DNA from: Sternotherus odoratus
Taxonomy: Eukaryota > Chordata > Testudines > Kinosternidae
Direction of reading: 5' to 3'
NCBI GenBank assembly: GCA_032164245.1
Contig: JAVMKO010000001.1
Span: forward strand, 287,687,041 to 287,751,040
DNA: 64,000 nucleotides
In this document: in pieces, positions 1 through 9,719 of the stretch
Layout of the letters: each line of letters starts with the position of its first letter
Position numbering within the stretch: position 1 is the first letter of the stretch
Translations under genes and position numbers: made by a program
The notes under the pieces: generated by a model
Databases searched by the model: none
The model's input: only the letters and a program-made list of their open reading frames with translations
What the model was told of the DNA's origin: nothing

Positions 1-667
1 AAAATATAATTTCCATTTGAATATGGAAACCTTTCCATTCCTTCTATGTTTAATTCACTTAATGTACGGTGGTACGGCTGACTCGTTTAAATGTTCAAGG
101 AACTGAAAAGTGCTAACCTATTCAGAATGCAGCATTTACCTGTAAATAAATGCCTTACTTGAATCCATTAGTTTACAGCCCATGAATGGAAGGGAACAGT
201 ATTCCACCAGATATTTTTCCCCACCCCAAAGCAAGAAAGGAACATTGATGCAAATGAACCATTCTTCCAGTTGCTTAAAGGATGCAGCCAATTAAAATAT
301 ATATTTGTGTTCTGTAAACAGATATTTCTTTACTTCCTTTCTTTCCATTTAAAAAAATATAAGTGGCTACAGTTATTAGTAATTCTAAAAAAAATCTAGT
401 TGACTTGTCACTGTTTATGATCTTTAGTTATTTTTTGTTTCATTCAGCTTGGTCAATAAAAATCAATAAAAACAATTTCACTTCTGTTTATAGTCATTTT
501 AACTCTTCAGATTCTTAGTTCTACAGAGTTTGGGTTTGCTGAACTACAAGGGACTATTTATTTAATAACTGTTTTATTGGTGGGGGGTTTTCCCCCAATA
601 GTAACCGTTCTCTCGGTCCTGGATTTCATAACTTCTTTATATGAAAAATAAATTTGGGACCAGATTG
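1..667. other. AT-rich non-coding DNA, no recognised element
   Basis: This stretch is AT-rich, has stops in all frames and shows no repeat I recognise. Near 578-597 a short run of G followed by TTTT and a run of C could form a small hairpin. Unique intergenic or intronic sequence is the simplest reading. Confidence 0.5.
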
Positions 668-671
668 GGTT

Positions 672-778
672 CCAGTTTAGCAAAATATTTTTAAGCACAT
701 GCTTAGCAGCATTATTGAATAGGGATGAACTTTACCTACATGCTCAAAATTGAGCAATACATTTAAGTACTTTGCTGT
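672..778. repeat. Ancient palindromic amniote repeat, copy A
   Basis: The left arm begins AGCAAAATATTTTTAAGCAC and the right arm ends TTTAAGTACTTTGCT, its reverse complement with many changes. ACATGCTTAGC and a TGCTCAAAATTGAGCA core lie between them. This matches the motif of a common old reptile palindrome (AGCAAAGCACTTAAGCACATGC) that is also present at 22259 and 46990. It has no coding content. It is probably a non-autonomous DNA transposon relic, but I cannot name the family. Confidence 0.55.
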
Positions 779-819
779 AGCCGGGACTTAGTATAATTAA
801 AGGAACACTTTATTTATTT

Positions 820-905
820 ATACTGCAGTGTCTCATTATGCTGGCCTCTGAAACACACAGTAAGAGGCAGTCCCTGCTGCTAGGTGCTTACAATCAAATA
901 GAACT
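820..905 (+). repeat. MIR-type SINE, 5' half
   Basis: The piece GAAACACACAGTAAGAGGCA is followed by GTCCCTGCTGC...TGCTTACAATC, the usual 'cost per copy' section of turtle MIR-like SINEs (the 'acacagtaagag..agtccctgcc..agcttacaatc' block). The downstream core is absent. The minisatellite starts just after it, at 911. Confidence 0.55.
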
Positions 906-910
906 TAAAC

Positions 911-1123
911 TAGGCTGTCAGACTTACTGTGGCACTGACTCCCCTCTGGCACTGACTAGGCTGTCAGTCCCCTCTGGCACTGACTAGGCTGTCAGACTTA
1001 CTGTGGCACTGACTCCCCTCTGGCACTGACTCCCCTCTGGCACTGACTCCCCTCTGGTCACAGACTTACTGTGGCACTGACTCCCCTCTGGTCACAGACT
1101 TACAGTGGCACTGACTCCCCTCT
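911..1123 (+). repeat. Compound minisatellite (17-bp and 34-bp units)
   Basis: The basic word GGCACTGACTCCCCTCT (17 bp) recurs, first at 931-947. It is mixed with variants carrying AGGCTGTCAG and AGACTTACTGTG, and the later part settles into a 34-bp period built from GGTCACAGACTTACTGTGG plus the 17-mer. The units are close to identical, so expansion was recent or homogenisation is continuing. It probably varies in length between individuals. Confidence 0.9.
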
Positions 1124-1361
1124 GGTCTTCCTCCTTTTCTCTTAAAGCAGAAGTTTGGAATGAAACTCTTTGTTATTTACAAATGTTCTCCAAGAGCAAA
1201 TGTGTAGGTGACAGAGAGAGGGTAATTGGGTAATGGGTCTATGCATAATCTTCAGAGGGGCTGGGGAAGAAAGGCAGAAAACCTCCTTGTTTTTCGGTGG
1301 TTAGGGGGTGGGGGAGCCCCACAAAAAGTTAAAGTTCAATTCGTTTTTAATCTGTAAAGAC

Positions 1362-1838
1362 ATCCTGAACAGGGCCGGTGCAACCCATTAGGCAATCTAG
1401 GCGGTTGCATAGGGCACCAAGATTTGGGGGCGCCAAAATATAGTGCACCCAATTTTTTTTTAAAGCGTTCCTGGGCTGGGCTGCCCCCGGTGCACTGACA
1501 CCTGCGGCCCTCAGACTCCCTTTGCCTGCGCTGGGAGAGAGAGTCTGAGAGCCACAGGCGAAGCTCTGCCCAGTCACTGGCGCCCCCGCCGGCAATGTCT
1601 GTTTCGGTCTGGAGCCCTCAGACTTCCTCTCCCAGGCAGGCAAAGCCGCTCCAGGCTGAAACGGACATTGCTGATGGAGGGGGGACAAGGAGGAGGAGAG
1701 CTGCCCCCTGCAGGGCTCCCCAGATGGGGGGGGGCTGCTGCCCGCAGGGCTTCCCAGGCGGGGGGGTGGGGAGGGGAGGCGCAATGTGGAAATTTTGCCT
1801 AGGGCGCGAAATATCCTTGCACTGGCCCTGATCCTGAA
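1362..1838. mobile_element. Non-autonomous hAT element with perfect 8-bp TSD
   Basis: The element spans 1370-1830 (461 bp). Its termini are CAGGGCCGGTGCAA and TTGCACTGGCCCTG, inverted repeats with one mismatch. The flanks carry identical 8-bp copies ATCCTGAA at 1362-1369 and 1831-1838, the target-duplication length of hAT transposases. The interior is GC-rich with poly-G runs and no transposase, so it depended on an enzyme supplied elsewhere. The 165-codon minus frame across it is a by-product of GC content. CAGGGCCGG termini are shared with the elements at 3491 and 16914. Confidence 0.92.
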
Positions 1839-2270
1839 TAACATTGTAAAGTACAGACGGAAATGCTGCAGACCACAGCTACACTGCTCTTGTCTTCATA
1901 AAACCCCAGGGTGAGTATAATTCTGTTGGAGGCATAGGAGACAAGGGAAAAGCCATTCCACAGTAGTGCCTACAGTTTAAGAAGCTTTTTCCATACCTGG
2001 CTACTCTGACCTCTGCGGTTGTCTAGCTGTAACTCAGCATAATACACGTTTTTTTCTTTTCTCCTTTTGAACAGTTGTTCATGCAACATTCTCTCTTCCT
2101 TTATTCTGGATCAACACTAGCAATTCCTGTGCCCCACAGATGCCAAGGAGCTGTAAAAGTAAAAAAAATAGAACCTCATCATAATCACGGCTAGCCACTT
2201 TCTTGGGTATCTTGTGCATGTCTGCTCAGATATAGGCACAAACTGCTGCATGGGCCTGGAAGACTAAATG
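1839..2270. other. Unassigned non-coding interval
   Basis: Mixed-composition sequence without reading frames or recognised repeats. Confidence 0.45.
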
Positions 2271-2274
2271 ATTA

Positions 2275-2527
2275 TTATTTATATGGTATTTCCAAGATGA
2301 CTCAACCAAGACCGGGGCTCTGTTGTATTGACACACAGCAGAAGACTGTCTCTGTCCCCAAAGAACTTATAGTTGAAGTCAGTCAAGATAGACAATGAAG
2401 GGTGCGGAGGAAAGAAAGGCAGAGAGGTCAGGGGACTGATCCAGCATCACATAGCAGGTCAGTGGCAAAACCAGGATTAAAACTCAGGTCTTGAGTCCCC
2501 GTCCAGTGCCTTGGCTACTGGATTATA
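2275..2527 (+). repeat. MIR-type SINE, nearly full length
   Basis: The 5' section has GGGGCTCTGTTGTATTGACA and then GTCTCTGTCCCCAAAGAACT. The core follows as GGACTGATCCAGCATCACAT, AGCAGGTCAGTGGCAAAACC and AACTCAGGTCTTGAGTCCC. These correspond in order to the MIR blocks 'acttgcccaaggtcacacag', 'agtggcagagcc' and 'acccaggtctcctgactcc'. It has no coding capacity. Confidence 0.75.
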
Positions 2528-2576
2528 GTCCCTCTTTGTAGTGTAGGTACCACCACTCAGGAGTGATGGGACTTCA

Positions 2577-2760
2577 GGTCCTAGATTCCAAGGCCAGAAG
2601 AGACCACTGTGATCGTATCAGATGCCCTTTGTAGCACAGGCCAAATAACTTCTCCAAAATAATTCCTAGAGCAGATCTTTTAGAAAACAATCCCCCCACG
2701 ACCCTTGGTAAATTGTACCAATGGTTAATGACTTCTCTTGAAAGCAGTATGGGGTGGGGC
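2577..2760 (-). mobile_element. CR1/L3-type LINE 3' fragment
   Basis: On the minus strand this ends GGCCTGTGCTACAAAGGGCA...TTGGAATCTAGG, the familiar 3' terminus of one CR1-group family in turtles ('ggcctgtgttatacaggaggtcagactagatgat...ggccttggaatctatga'). A short minus frame upstream contains NHWYNLPR, resembling the WNxLP motif near the end of CR1 ORF2. It is 5'-truncated and decayed. Confidence 0.65.
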
Positions 2761-2769
2761 CTCACCCCT

Positions 2770-3482
2770 TACCACTGCAAATCCTGTCTCTTGCCTAAAT
2801 CCTCGCTGCCTTTCAAAGTGTAATATCTGAGATTAGATTATGAGATCTTTGTAGCAGGGAAGTTGTTTTTCGGCTTGTACTGTGAAGCACCTTGCATGTT
2901 TTGGGGCACTGTGGCTGGGATTTTAAAAGATGCCTAAGGGCAGTTAGATGTACAGATCTCACTGAAAACAAACGACCAAGTCCCTTAAATGCTGTTAAAA
3001 AATCCCAGCCTGCCCAAAATAAAAAATAATACCCCTGCTGAGCGCTCCTAAATTCTTTCTCAGCCTCTTGCAGTGAGCAGGACAAAATGACACCCCTGTT
3101 TAGCAGACTATGGCTAACGTTTTCAAGCATGGGTGAGTGAAGTTAGGCATCTAATTCTCATTGGAGCACCTGATTAGTGGCCTGTTTTCTCACAGCTCCC
3201 CTTAACTTGGATGACAACACAGAACATGGAATTATTTTTTAAAAGGAGAAAATGTAAAAGCCTGGTTTGGTGTTTGAACATCTTTACCCCTGAAGAGGCA
3301 GGGCTGGACTTAAGAGAAGAACCGAAGTGAAGCAAACCCTCCTTTCTTCAGCAGACCTGCATGTCTGCTCAAGATGGAGAATTGAGCTCCCATTTACGTT
3401 ACCCATTATTTCATTCCTGAAAGAAAATGAAGGCATGAAAAGTAACCAAAACAAAAGAAATAACGTGTCCCCTTTGCAGTGT
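2770..3482. other. Unassigned non-coding interval
   Basis: I see no convincing repeat or coding exon. Short frames on both strands lack any recognisable domain. Confidence 0.4.
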
Positions 3483-3781
3483 TCGCTAGACAGGACTGGC
3501 TCCAGGCAGCAGCGCAGCAAGCACGTGCATGGGGTGAACAATGACGGGGGCAGCATTCGGGCCGCTGACAGGGTGGAACCTTTCGCGGATTCGGTGGCAT
3601 GCTTGTGGCAGGTCAGCCGGCCGGACCCGCGGTTTCGGCGGCACGACTGCGGCAGGGACTACTGGATCTGCTGCAGGCATGCTGCCAAAGCCGCGGGTCC
3701 TGTCAGCCGACCTGTCAGCCCCCGGAATGCTGCCCCTCTTCTTGGAGCGGACGAAAAGGTAGAGCCGGCCCTGTCTCTAGA
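3483..3781. mobile_element. Small hAT element, TSD TCGCTAGA/TCTCTAGA
   Basis: The element spans 3491-3773 (283 bp). The left end is CAGGACTGGCTCCAGGC; the right end, AGAGCCGGCCCTG, reads CAGGGCCGGCTCT in reverse complement. The flanking octamers match at 7 of 8 positions (3483-3490, 3774-3781). The interior is CpG-rich with AGCAAGCACGTGCATGGGG, typical of an abundant turtle family. There is no transposase. Confidence 0.88.
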
Positions 3782-4179
3782 ATGGTGCCGTGCTGCTGTT
3801 TCCACCCCACTAACTTAGAGAGAGATGTATAAAGCCCAGGTGAGCTGGGTTGAAGAGAGACTAGCATAAATCGAAGATTTTTTTTTTTCCTCAAAGCGTA
3901 TGTCCCACAGCAGTGGAGCAGTGCGTCAGTGCTCCATAAACACCTTGCTTTTGTCTTGCATTGCTACTACCTCGGGTTGCATCATACTTGTGACAGCGAC
4001 ATTCTGCCAGAGTTGTGCCGTCCGTGTCCAAGGGAAGAAGTGAGCTTTAATCACACCTATGTGACAGTAATTTGTTAAACGAGGAGAGACATCAGAAGAG
4101 AGAGAGAGACCAGAAGAAGCTGCTTCTTCTGGAACACGGGAAACGTCTCTTCTGCTAAGCAGAGGAAAAGTCAGGGGTT

Positions 4180-4460
4180 GGTGTGTTTTTTAACAAACGT
4201 TTAAGTTTGTGACTCCGCTTGCTAATGCAATCTCTGTAATTAAAATTTCCATCAAGCTCATCGGTCCAAATATTTGCACATGCAAATTTGTTCAGCTGAG
4301 GCCCCTTGATCTGTCATATTCCTGCAAATCATGTTTTATGTTGGCTCACTCTTTGGGACAGATTGCCTACTTTTGGATTTGTTATTAAAAGATAATATTG
4401 ACTTAGTTTCCTTTGCATTGAGCAGCAGCCTCATCTCCTCAGGGCTGGCTGGGATATATT
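4180..4460. promoter_or_regulatory. Candidate conserved non-coding element
   Basis: A repeat-free block rich in transcription-factor-like words: an inverted ATTTGCA/TGCAAAT pair at 4272-4287 that includes an exact POU octamer ATGCAAAT, a homeodomain-like TAATTAAAAT near 4239, and TTATTAAAAGATAATATTG near 4384. It sits between transposon-rich flanks and no frame is coding. Enhancer function is inferred from composition only; conservation was not tested. Confidence 0.35.
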
Positions 4461-4499
4461 TTTTGTCGCAAGCTGTTTTGCAAGGAATTCTGTCCTGCT

Positions 4500-5490
4500 G
4501 CTGTTAATGACAACAGTAATTAATGACCCTGTCCCAGAGCTGCAAAGTGTCCCACAGCCCTATCATGCCTGCCAATGGCTCAGTCTGAGCACTAAGTTGA
4601 ACTCTGGGCCAGCAGCCGGCATTTGCCTCCTCCGCTTGCTTCTCCTGCGGGCCGCTCTGGAGCCAGCCTCTCTGCTCCCCCGTGCTGGATCTCAGCACAG
4701 GGAACCCTCTACTGGTCCCAGGATCCTGTGTCCCTAACTCCCCTAGTGAGCTGTGCAGGCTCCCCCATCATGACACCTGCCCATCCCCATTAGCCCCAGG
4801 CATACCTGCCATCACCTATCTCCAGCAGTCCTAGGAGCTTTAGTTCCTGCTGTAGCCTCATCTGCCCCAGCACTTGCCCATATCCAGTAGCCTTAGGTCC
4901 CACTGCCCCATCTGGCACCACACCCAGCACCTCTTCTGCTTAGCATCTCCAGCTACCCTGTGCCCATTACCCCCCCCCAGCTATGAAAGTACCCCAACAC
5001 ACCCCACCTCTCGCCCCACTCTTTGGCCTCTCATCCTTGCTGCAGAGAGGGTTCTGGGTAGGTGCTGGGGTTCCTGGAGTGCATCCTTTGGGTTGCTGGG
5101 TGGGAGGACAGTGGGGTGTCTGCATTGGGGGGCTCGGAGCAGCTGCGTGCATCTAGGGAGCCAGTCTCCTGTTCTCTGCTCATCTCAGTGCTCCCTGCCC
5201 TGCCTCCCTGCTGGCTGGTAGGCAGGAGAGATCAGCCTGCAGTGGTAAAGGAGGGGTGACTGCTGTGGTGTCTGTCTCATTGCAGGCAGACTGCAGGAGA
5301 GGGAAGTTGGGGTGGACATTTCCCTGCATGCCCCCCCCCCCCTACCAAAACTCACCCTGGGAGAAAGATGTCTCAAGGAGCAGTTCAGAGTTTGGCAGAT
5401 CCACACTTTACCCTTCTGTAGCTTCTTCCACATGTGGGCTGCTCTGCGGACAGCAAAGCTTTAAAACCCATGTGGCTTAAATAAGAAAGA
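4500..5490. other. GC-richer non-coding interval
   Basis: Pyrimidine-rich and CCCC-rich DNA with short overlapping frames on both strands that share no domain. It includes a C tract at 5331-5342. I found no splice-bounded exon that reads like a known protein. Confidence 0.4.
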
Positions 5491-5494
5491 CTCT

Positions 5495-5600
5495 CCTTGT
5501 TTTACAGACAGGAAAACTGAGGCTAATTGACTTTCCAGGGGCAAGCTAGAGCTGGGAACAGAACCCAAGGTTCGCGCTTCCCTGAGGCACAAGATCAAAA
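5495..5600 (+). repeat. MIR-type SINE core
   Basis: TTTTACAGACAGGAAAACTG, AGGCTAATTGACTTTCCAGG and GAGCTGGGAACAGAACCCAA are in MIR order (acid-test block 'gaggaaactgaggc', then 'gagctgggaatagaacccagg'). Both ends are missing. Confidence 0.65.
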
Positions 5601-5614
5601 AATTCATGGAGTCT

Positions 5615-5822
5615 AATAATGGCCGTTAGCCAGGATGGGTAAGGAATGGTGTCCCTGGTCTCTGTTTGTCAGAGGGGGGTGATGGATGGCAGGAGAGAGA
5701 TCACTTGATCATTACCTGTTAGGTTCACTCACTCCGGGGCACCTGGCAGTGGACACTGTCGGAAGACAGGATACTGGGCTGAATGGACCTTTGGCCCAGT
5801 ATGGCCGTTCTTACGTTCTTAT
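5615..5822 (+). mobile_element. CR1-group LINE 3' end
   Basis: It contains ATCATTACCTGTTAGGTTCA, CACCTGGCAGTGGACACTGT and GACAGGATACTGGGCTGAAT and ends CAGTATGGCCGTTCTTACG plus TTCTTA, the very common 3' terminus of a turtle CR1-group family with a TTCTTATG-type microsatellite tail. Only the 3' untranslated part remains, as expected from incomplete reverse transcription. Confidence 0.8.
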
Positions 5823-6152
5823 CATCCTTCCCCATTAGGTTGGCCAGATAAATGAAAGAAGCAGATGACACATGGCCCTGAGTATGGGCAGAGCCACACT
5901 GCCCCTGGGAAGGCTCCAGCAGGGAAGCGTAATCCCTGCCCCAGCTCCGTGCTACACACCCATGCAGCGACATCTCTCTGGAGGAGCCAGTTCCACTCCA
6001 CCCTTTTCCCGGTCTTCCCCCATGCCTGGGGTCCTAGCTCTTCCTTTCCTGCTACTGGAGCCAGCTTCTGCCTCACAGGGTGGAAGCAGCTGGGGCAAAT
6101 GGCTTGGAGGAAGCCTGCTAGGGTACCTGGCTATCATGGGGGAGAGAGATGG

Positions 6153-6292
6153 GGAGCGGATAGGGTGACCAGACAGCGAGTGTGAAAAATCGGGACACAG
6201 GGTGAGGGGTAATAGGAGCCTATAGAAGAAAAAGTCCCAAATATCAGGACTGTCCCTATAAAATCGGGACATCTGGTCACCCTAGCAGTGGA
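6153..6292 (-). mobile_element. TAGGGTGACC hAT MITE, copy 1
   Basis: Element at 6161-6284, in reverse orientation to the other four copies. Perfect terminal repeats TAGGGTGACCAGA and TCTGGTCACCCTA flank it. The flanking octamers GGAGCGGA (6153-6160) and GCAGTGGA (6285-6292) match at 6 of 8 positions. The inner part carries AATCGGGACA with TGTCCCTATAAAATCGGGAC. At 124 bp it has no coding capacity. Confidence 0.9.
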
Positions 6293-7735
6293 GAGCATGA
6301 GTGCCTGCTGGCTGTGAAGGGGCTGGGTCTCTCTAACGGGGGATGGGGGTGGAGAACTAATGCTACTGCTGCGTGAAGGAGGGGGAGAGGCGAGGTTGTT
6401 GCAGAAGGGATGGAGAGACGAATTATCTCAGCTCGTGTCCCTTAATACAGAGCCATAAGGTTGAGTGGTCTAGATGAACGGCTAATGACTTTCTGCTCCA
6501 TTTTAAGGGCACACTCATGCAGTCACACCAGCTATAGCAGGTTCCCCCCTACCCCACCTCACCCTCCCCAAATTGCTCTAGAGAACATTGGAGGGGGCAC
6601 AGAGGTTAACTCCTTCCCTTCTCAGGAGAGTGGTGATCAACTGTGCATCAGCTAAATGGCCACCACGTTTACAAACACATGAGCGCGCATACAACATATG
6701 TCCCAAAGGCAAAGGGAATTAACTGTGTGGCACAAACTGCCCACAACAAGAGAAATGCCGGAACGCTATCCTTAGTTCTCTGCCTTATCCATTTGTGTCA
6801 CTCTGCTGTGCCCAACTGTTGCACAGATGGCATATGACATCCGGCACTGAGGTTCCTTAGCCCCAGGATATGAGTGGAGGATGGAAAAAGAAAGAGTGAG
6901 GCACTGTAACCAAGTAACTGGCTCATTCAACGAAGCTGGGCCCAGTGCTCCTCTTCCAGTCCAGGTGCTCCCTAGTTTGGTGTAATGAGGAGGGTCGGTC
7001 TGCCCCTGGGAGTCACTAACGAGAGCCCAGAACCCTGAGCAGCAGCATCTCGGACCCAGAGTTTAGAAAGGGAGGCAGAGTCCTGGCAGTAAAGAGAGTT
7101 CAGAGGAAGCAGAGCGGTGAGAGATCCCTGGTTGAGGTGTGGAGCCACATCAGGCCAGTGGATGCAGAAGGCAGTAAGGGGCCACATACAGACTTCCCCA
7201 AGCCAGAGAGAAGGCTGACAGCAACCGAGGGAGATGCCTGCTGGCTCTAGAGAGCTGAAGCTGGAGGTACCAGAGAGGGCTGAAGGCTGGGGGTGAATCT
7301 TCTGACGTCTCTGGGCGAAAGCTGGAACCATTTCTGGGAAGGAAGCGGTGGCAAAACAACTCAGCTAGAGAAGAAGGGTTGAGGTGATGAGAGACACCAG
7401 AGCCATATCTAAGAGCTGGGACTTGGTGAGAGACGCTGGAGCTGTAGTTGATGGCAGGGTTTCTGGTAACAACTCAACTCCACAGAAGGGATATTTATGT
7501 ACTCAGGAGACTGTACTGAGTTTATATGAGAAATCAAAAAGAAAACCGATGAGGCGTCATTTGCAGGGCTGAGGCTATGAGGGACCTTGTTACAATAATT
7601 TCATTCAGCTCGGACAGTGAAATTTAGCATAGTCCATTTAACTTTGCTTTGTAATTAACTCCTAGTCAGTTTCAGAAATGAAAGGAAGTGCTGCTCAAGC
7701 TGAGAGCAGCGGGATCTGGCCCAGAAACAGGATGC
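6293..7735. other. Unassigned non-coding interval
   Basis: Moderate GC content, no strong repeat and no coding exon. Short frames here do not resemble known proteins. Confidence 0.4.
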
Positions 7736-7737
7736 TC

Positions 7738-7830
7738 TGGCAGCTGAACCTAGCCTTGAGAGTCAGGCGCTTGTCCTCCTATGTCCTATTCTGTGACACT
7801 GAGCAAGTCACTTAGCGTCGTTTGGAACAG
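7738..7830 (-). repeat. MIR-type SINE fragment
   Basis: CAGCTGAACCTAGCCTTGAG, then CTATTCTGTGACACTGAGCA and AGTCACTTAGC follow the minus-strand MIR order ('..ctgtgtgaccttgggcaagtcacttaac'). Diverged and short. Confidence 0.45.
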
Positions 7831-7867
7831 TGTTCACATCATTCATATAAGAGATGTGTAGTTAGCC

Positions 7868-7925
7868 CAGGGGCCTGATCTGCTACCACTAAATCTATAG
7901 GGAATCACCCATTGACTTCAAGGCA
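7868..7925. repeat. Ancient palindromic repeat, half copy
   Basis: GGGCCTGATCTGCTACCACT and CACCCATTGACTTCAAGG match one arm and the centre of the old 'gggcctgatc...ccattgaagtcaatgg' palindrome. The second arm is missing. Confidence 0.4.
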
Positions 7926-7929
7926 TAGG

Positions 7930-8940
7930 TGCTGGAATTGGGTGGCTTGAAGTGTTTCCATTATATACAGGGTTTAAAGTTTGGCTCAGTGACTCTCTCA
8001 GCACCCCCACTGTTCAAATTGTTCCAGCACCCATGCTTCAAGGAGATCAGGATTGGGATGAAAGAATCTGAAGACAATTACACAACTTTTATCTGGCACT
8101 TTCTCTCCCTTCCCAGCTGTAACAGAGATTCTGAAATTGTTTTGCCCCAAGAGCTGGGGACATGGAGGACATTAAACAAGACAGAAGAAGAGAGTTCCAT
8201 AATAGCAATATAAACCATCAATTTTCTGTGCCTAAAAACTGTCTACTCATACTTACACACTCCCTGAGCCAATTTTTGCCCCTGACTTTGCAGATTACCT
8301 TTGTGATATATTTCTAGGTTTGTAGAAATGGCTCATGTTCTTCCTTCCTTCCCCCTTCCATAACTACAATAGAAAACCGGTCCAGGGAAGAGGAGCATGG
8401 CTTGATTTGCTTCACTGAGTGTAGAAAATAAATAATTGTCATCTTCAGCATCCATTACTTATCCTTGCTGTGTGTTTTTAACCTACCTCCTCTGAAAGAA
8501 GCTAATTTATAATCTTGTTGTATATTGAGAGTGTTTATTCACATCCGTCTGTCGGCAAGTTTTATAAATCAATTAGCCCCAGACAGACGCACTGTGCAGC
8601 TTTCTGGGTTGCCAAAGATGTCACTTACTCATCAGCTAGAAAAAGCACTAGCCTTAACTGTCTCTTAATTTGGGTGTATGTGAACAACAAGTATAGTGTC
8701 TCTTGTACGTGTGTATCGACAGTGTTCTAGTTACCTGGCAACCTGTGGAAATCATGTTGGAGGGCCAAACACCTGTATAAAATAGGATACCATACATATT
8801 TATATATACACCAAGAGATTTATGTTAAATTGTGAGGGTATTAAAGGAGTGGGGGAGTCTGTTTATATTCATGCCACTGTAGTTTATCGGTTGCAATAAT
8901 CGAGTCATCCCGCCAGGTTACTGCATATAAGATTGGAAAT
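7930..8940. other. AT-rich unassigned interval
   Basis: No coding exon or clear repeat is visible. The composition is that of unique vertebrate non-coding DNA. Confidence 0.4.
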
Positions 8941-8945
8941 ATTAG

Positions 8946-9248
8946 AACTGGGGAAGTGGTGTATGAGGGCATGTCTACACTTACCGGGGATCAACGCTGC
9001 CACGATCGATGTACCGAGGGAGGGGGTCAATTTAGCGGATCTAGTGAAGACCCGCCAGAACGAGAAGCGTAAGGTAAGCCGACAGGAGAGTGTCTCCTGT
9101 CAACCCAGCGCAGTGTAGACACCGCAGTAAGTTGACCTAAGCCACGTCGACTCCAGCTATGTTATTCATGTAGCTGGAGTTGTTTAACATAGGGTGACTT
9201 ACCCCCATAGTGTAGACAAGGCCTGAGACTGGGACAGTGGTATATGAG
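8946..9248. mobile_element. GGCATGTCTACAC element inside a 22-bp duplication
   Basis: The element at about 8968-9226 has ends GGCATGTCTACACT and (reverse complement of the right end) GGCCTTGTCTACACT. The interior holds hairpin CTCCAGCTA...TAGCTGGAG (9151-9179) and the words GATCGATGTACCGAGGG and TTAGCGGATCTAGTGAAGAC known from an abundant turtle MITE. The flanks 8946-8967 and 9227-9248 are direct repeats agreeing at 18 of 22 positions, far longer than the 8 bp of a hAT duplication. Confidence 0.78.
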
Positions 9249-9589
9249 ACAGGGAAAGGCTTTGGAAGTCTGCAGTGATGTAAGTCAGTGTGGAGATCAG
9301 AGAGGTTATTGAAAAATATCAAGATAGCAGGGAAAGTTTTACAAGCACAGTGCATACGACAAATGCTCTCGTGTTTCAGCGGGAAAACTGTTGCCAAATT
9401 TCTGAACTAACTTTACTAGTTTGCTTAGGGCATCGGGGTAATGTATTATTGCATTGTTACAGTTAAAGACATGGTCACCCCACCCCACCCCCCGAGCTCT
9501 CTGTTATGGGAGCTATAACAGTCCAGGTCAATATGGAATAATTGAGTGTGTATGGTATATGGATAAAGAATAAATGTGATCCACTCTAT

Positions 9590-9715
9590 TTAGAGTCAGG
9601 AGACTGGGTATCAGGGCTACCTCACTCTGTCATAACTTTTCTCTGAGACCTTGGACTAGCCAGTTAAACGCTGTGCCTCAGTTTACACCCCTTGTCCAAT
9701 GGGGAAAATATTGGC
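9590..9715 (-). repeat. MIR-type SINE
   Basis: GAGTCAGGAGACTGGGTATC, CTCTGAGACCTTGGACTAGC and CTGTGCCTCAGTTTACACCC followed by AATGGGGAAAATA are the minus-strand MIR blocks in order. Confidence 0.65.
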
Positions 9716-9719
9716 ATGC

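Noticed and set aside
911..1123. CRISPR-like array
   Set aside because: Repeats are directly adjacent with no unique spacers; a minisatellite in eukaryotic DNA.
1347..1844. 165-codon minus-strand reading frame
   Set aside because: It coincides with the hAT at 1370-1830, is proline/serine/glycine rich as expected from GC-rich DNA, and has no domain.
3327..3818. 163-codon plus-strand frame
   Set aside because: Two thirds lie within the small hAT at 3491-3773; no similarity to known proteins.
6161..6284. TA target duplication (mariner-type) for the MITE
   Set aside because: Flanking 8-bp duplications outside the TA in copies 3 and 5 show that the TA is part of the element.
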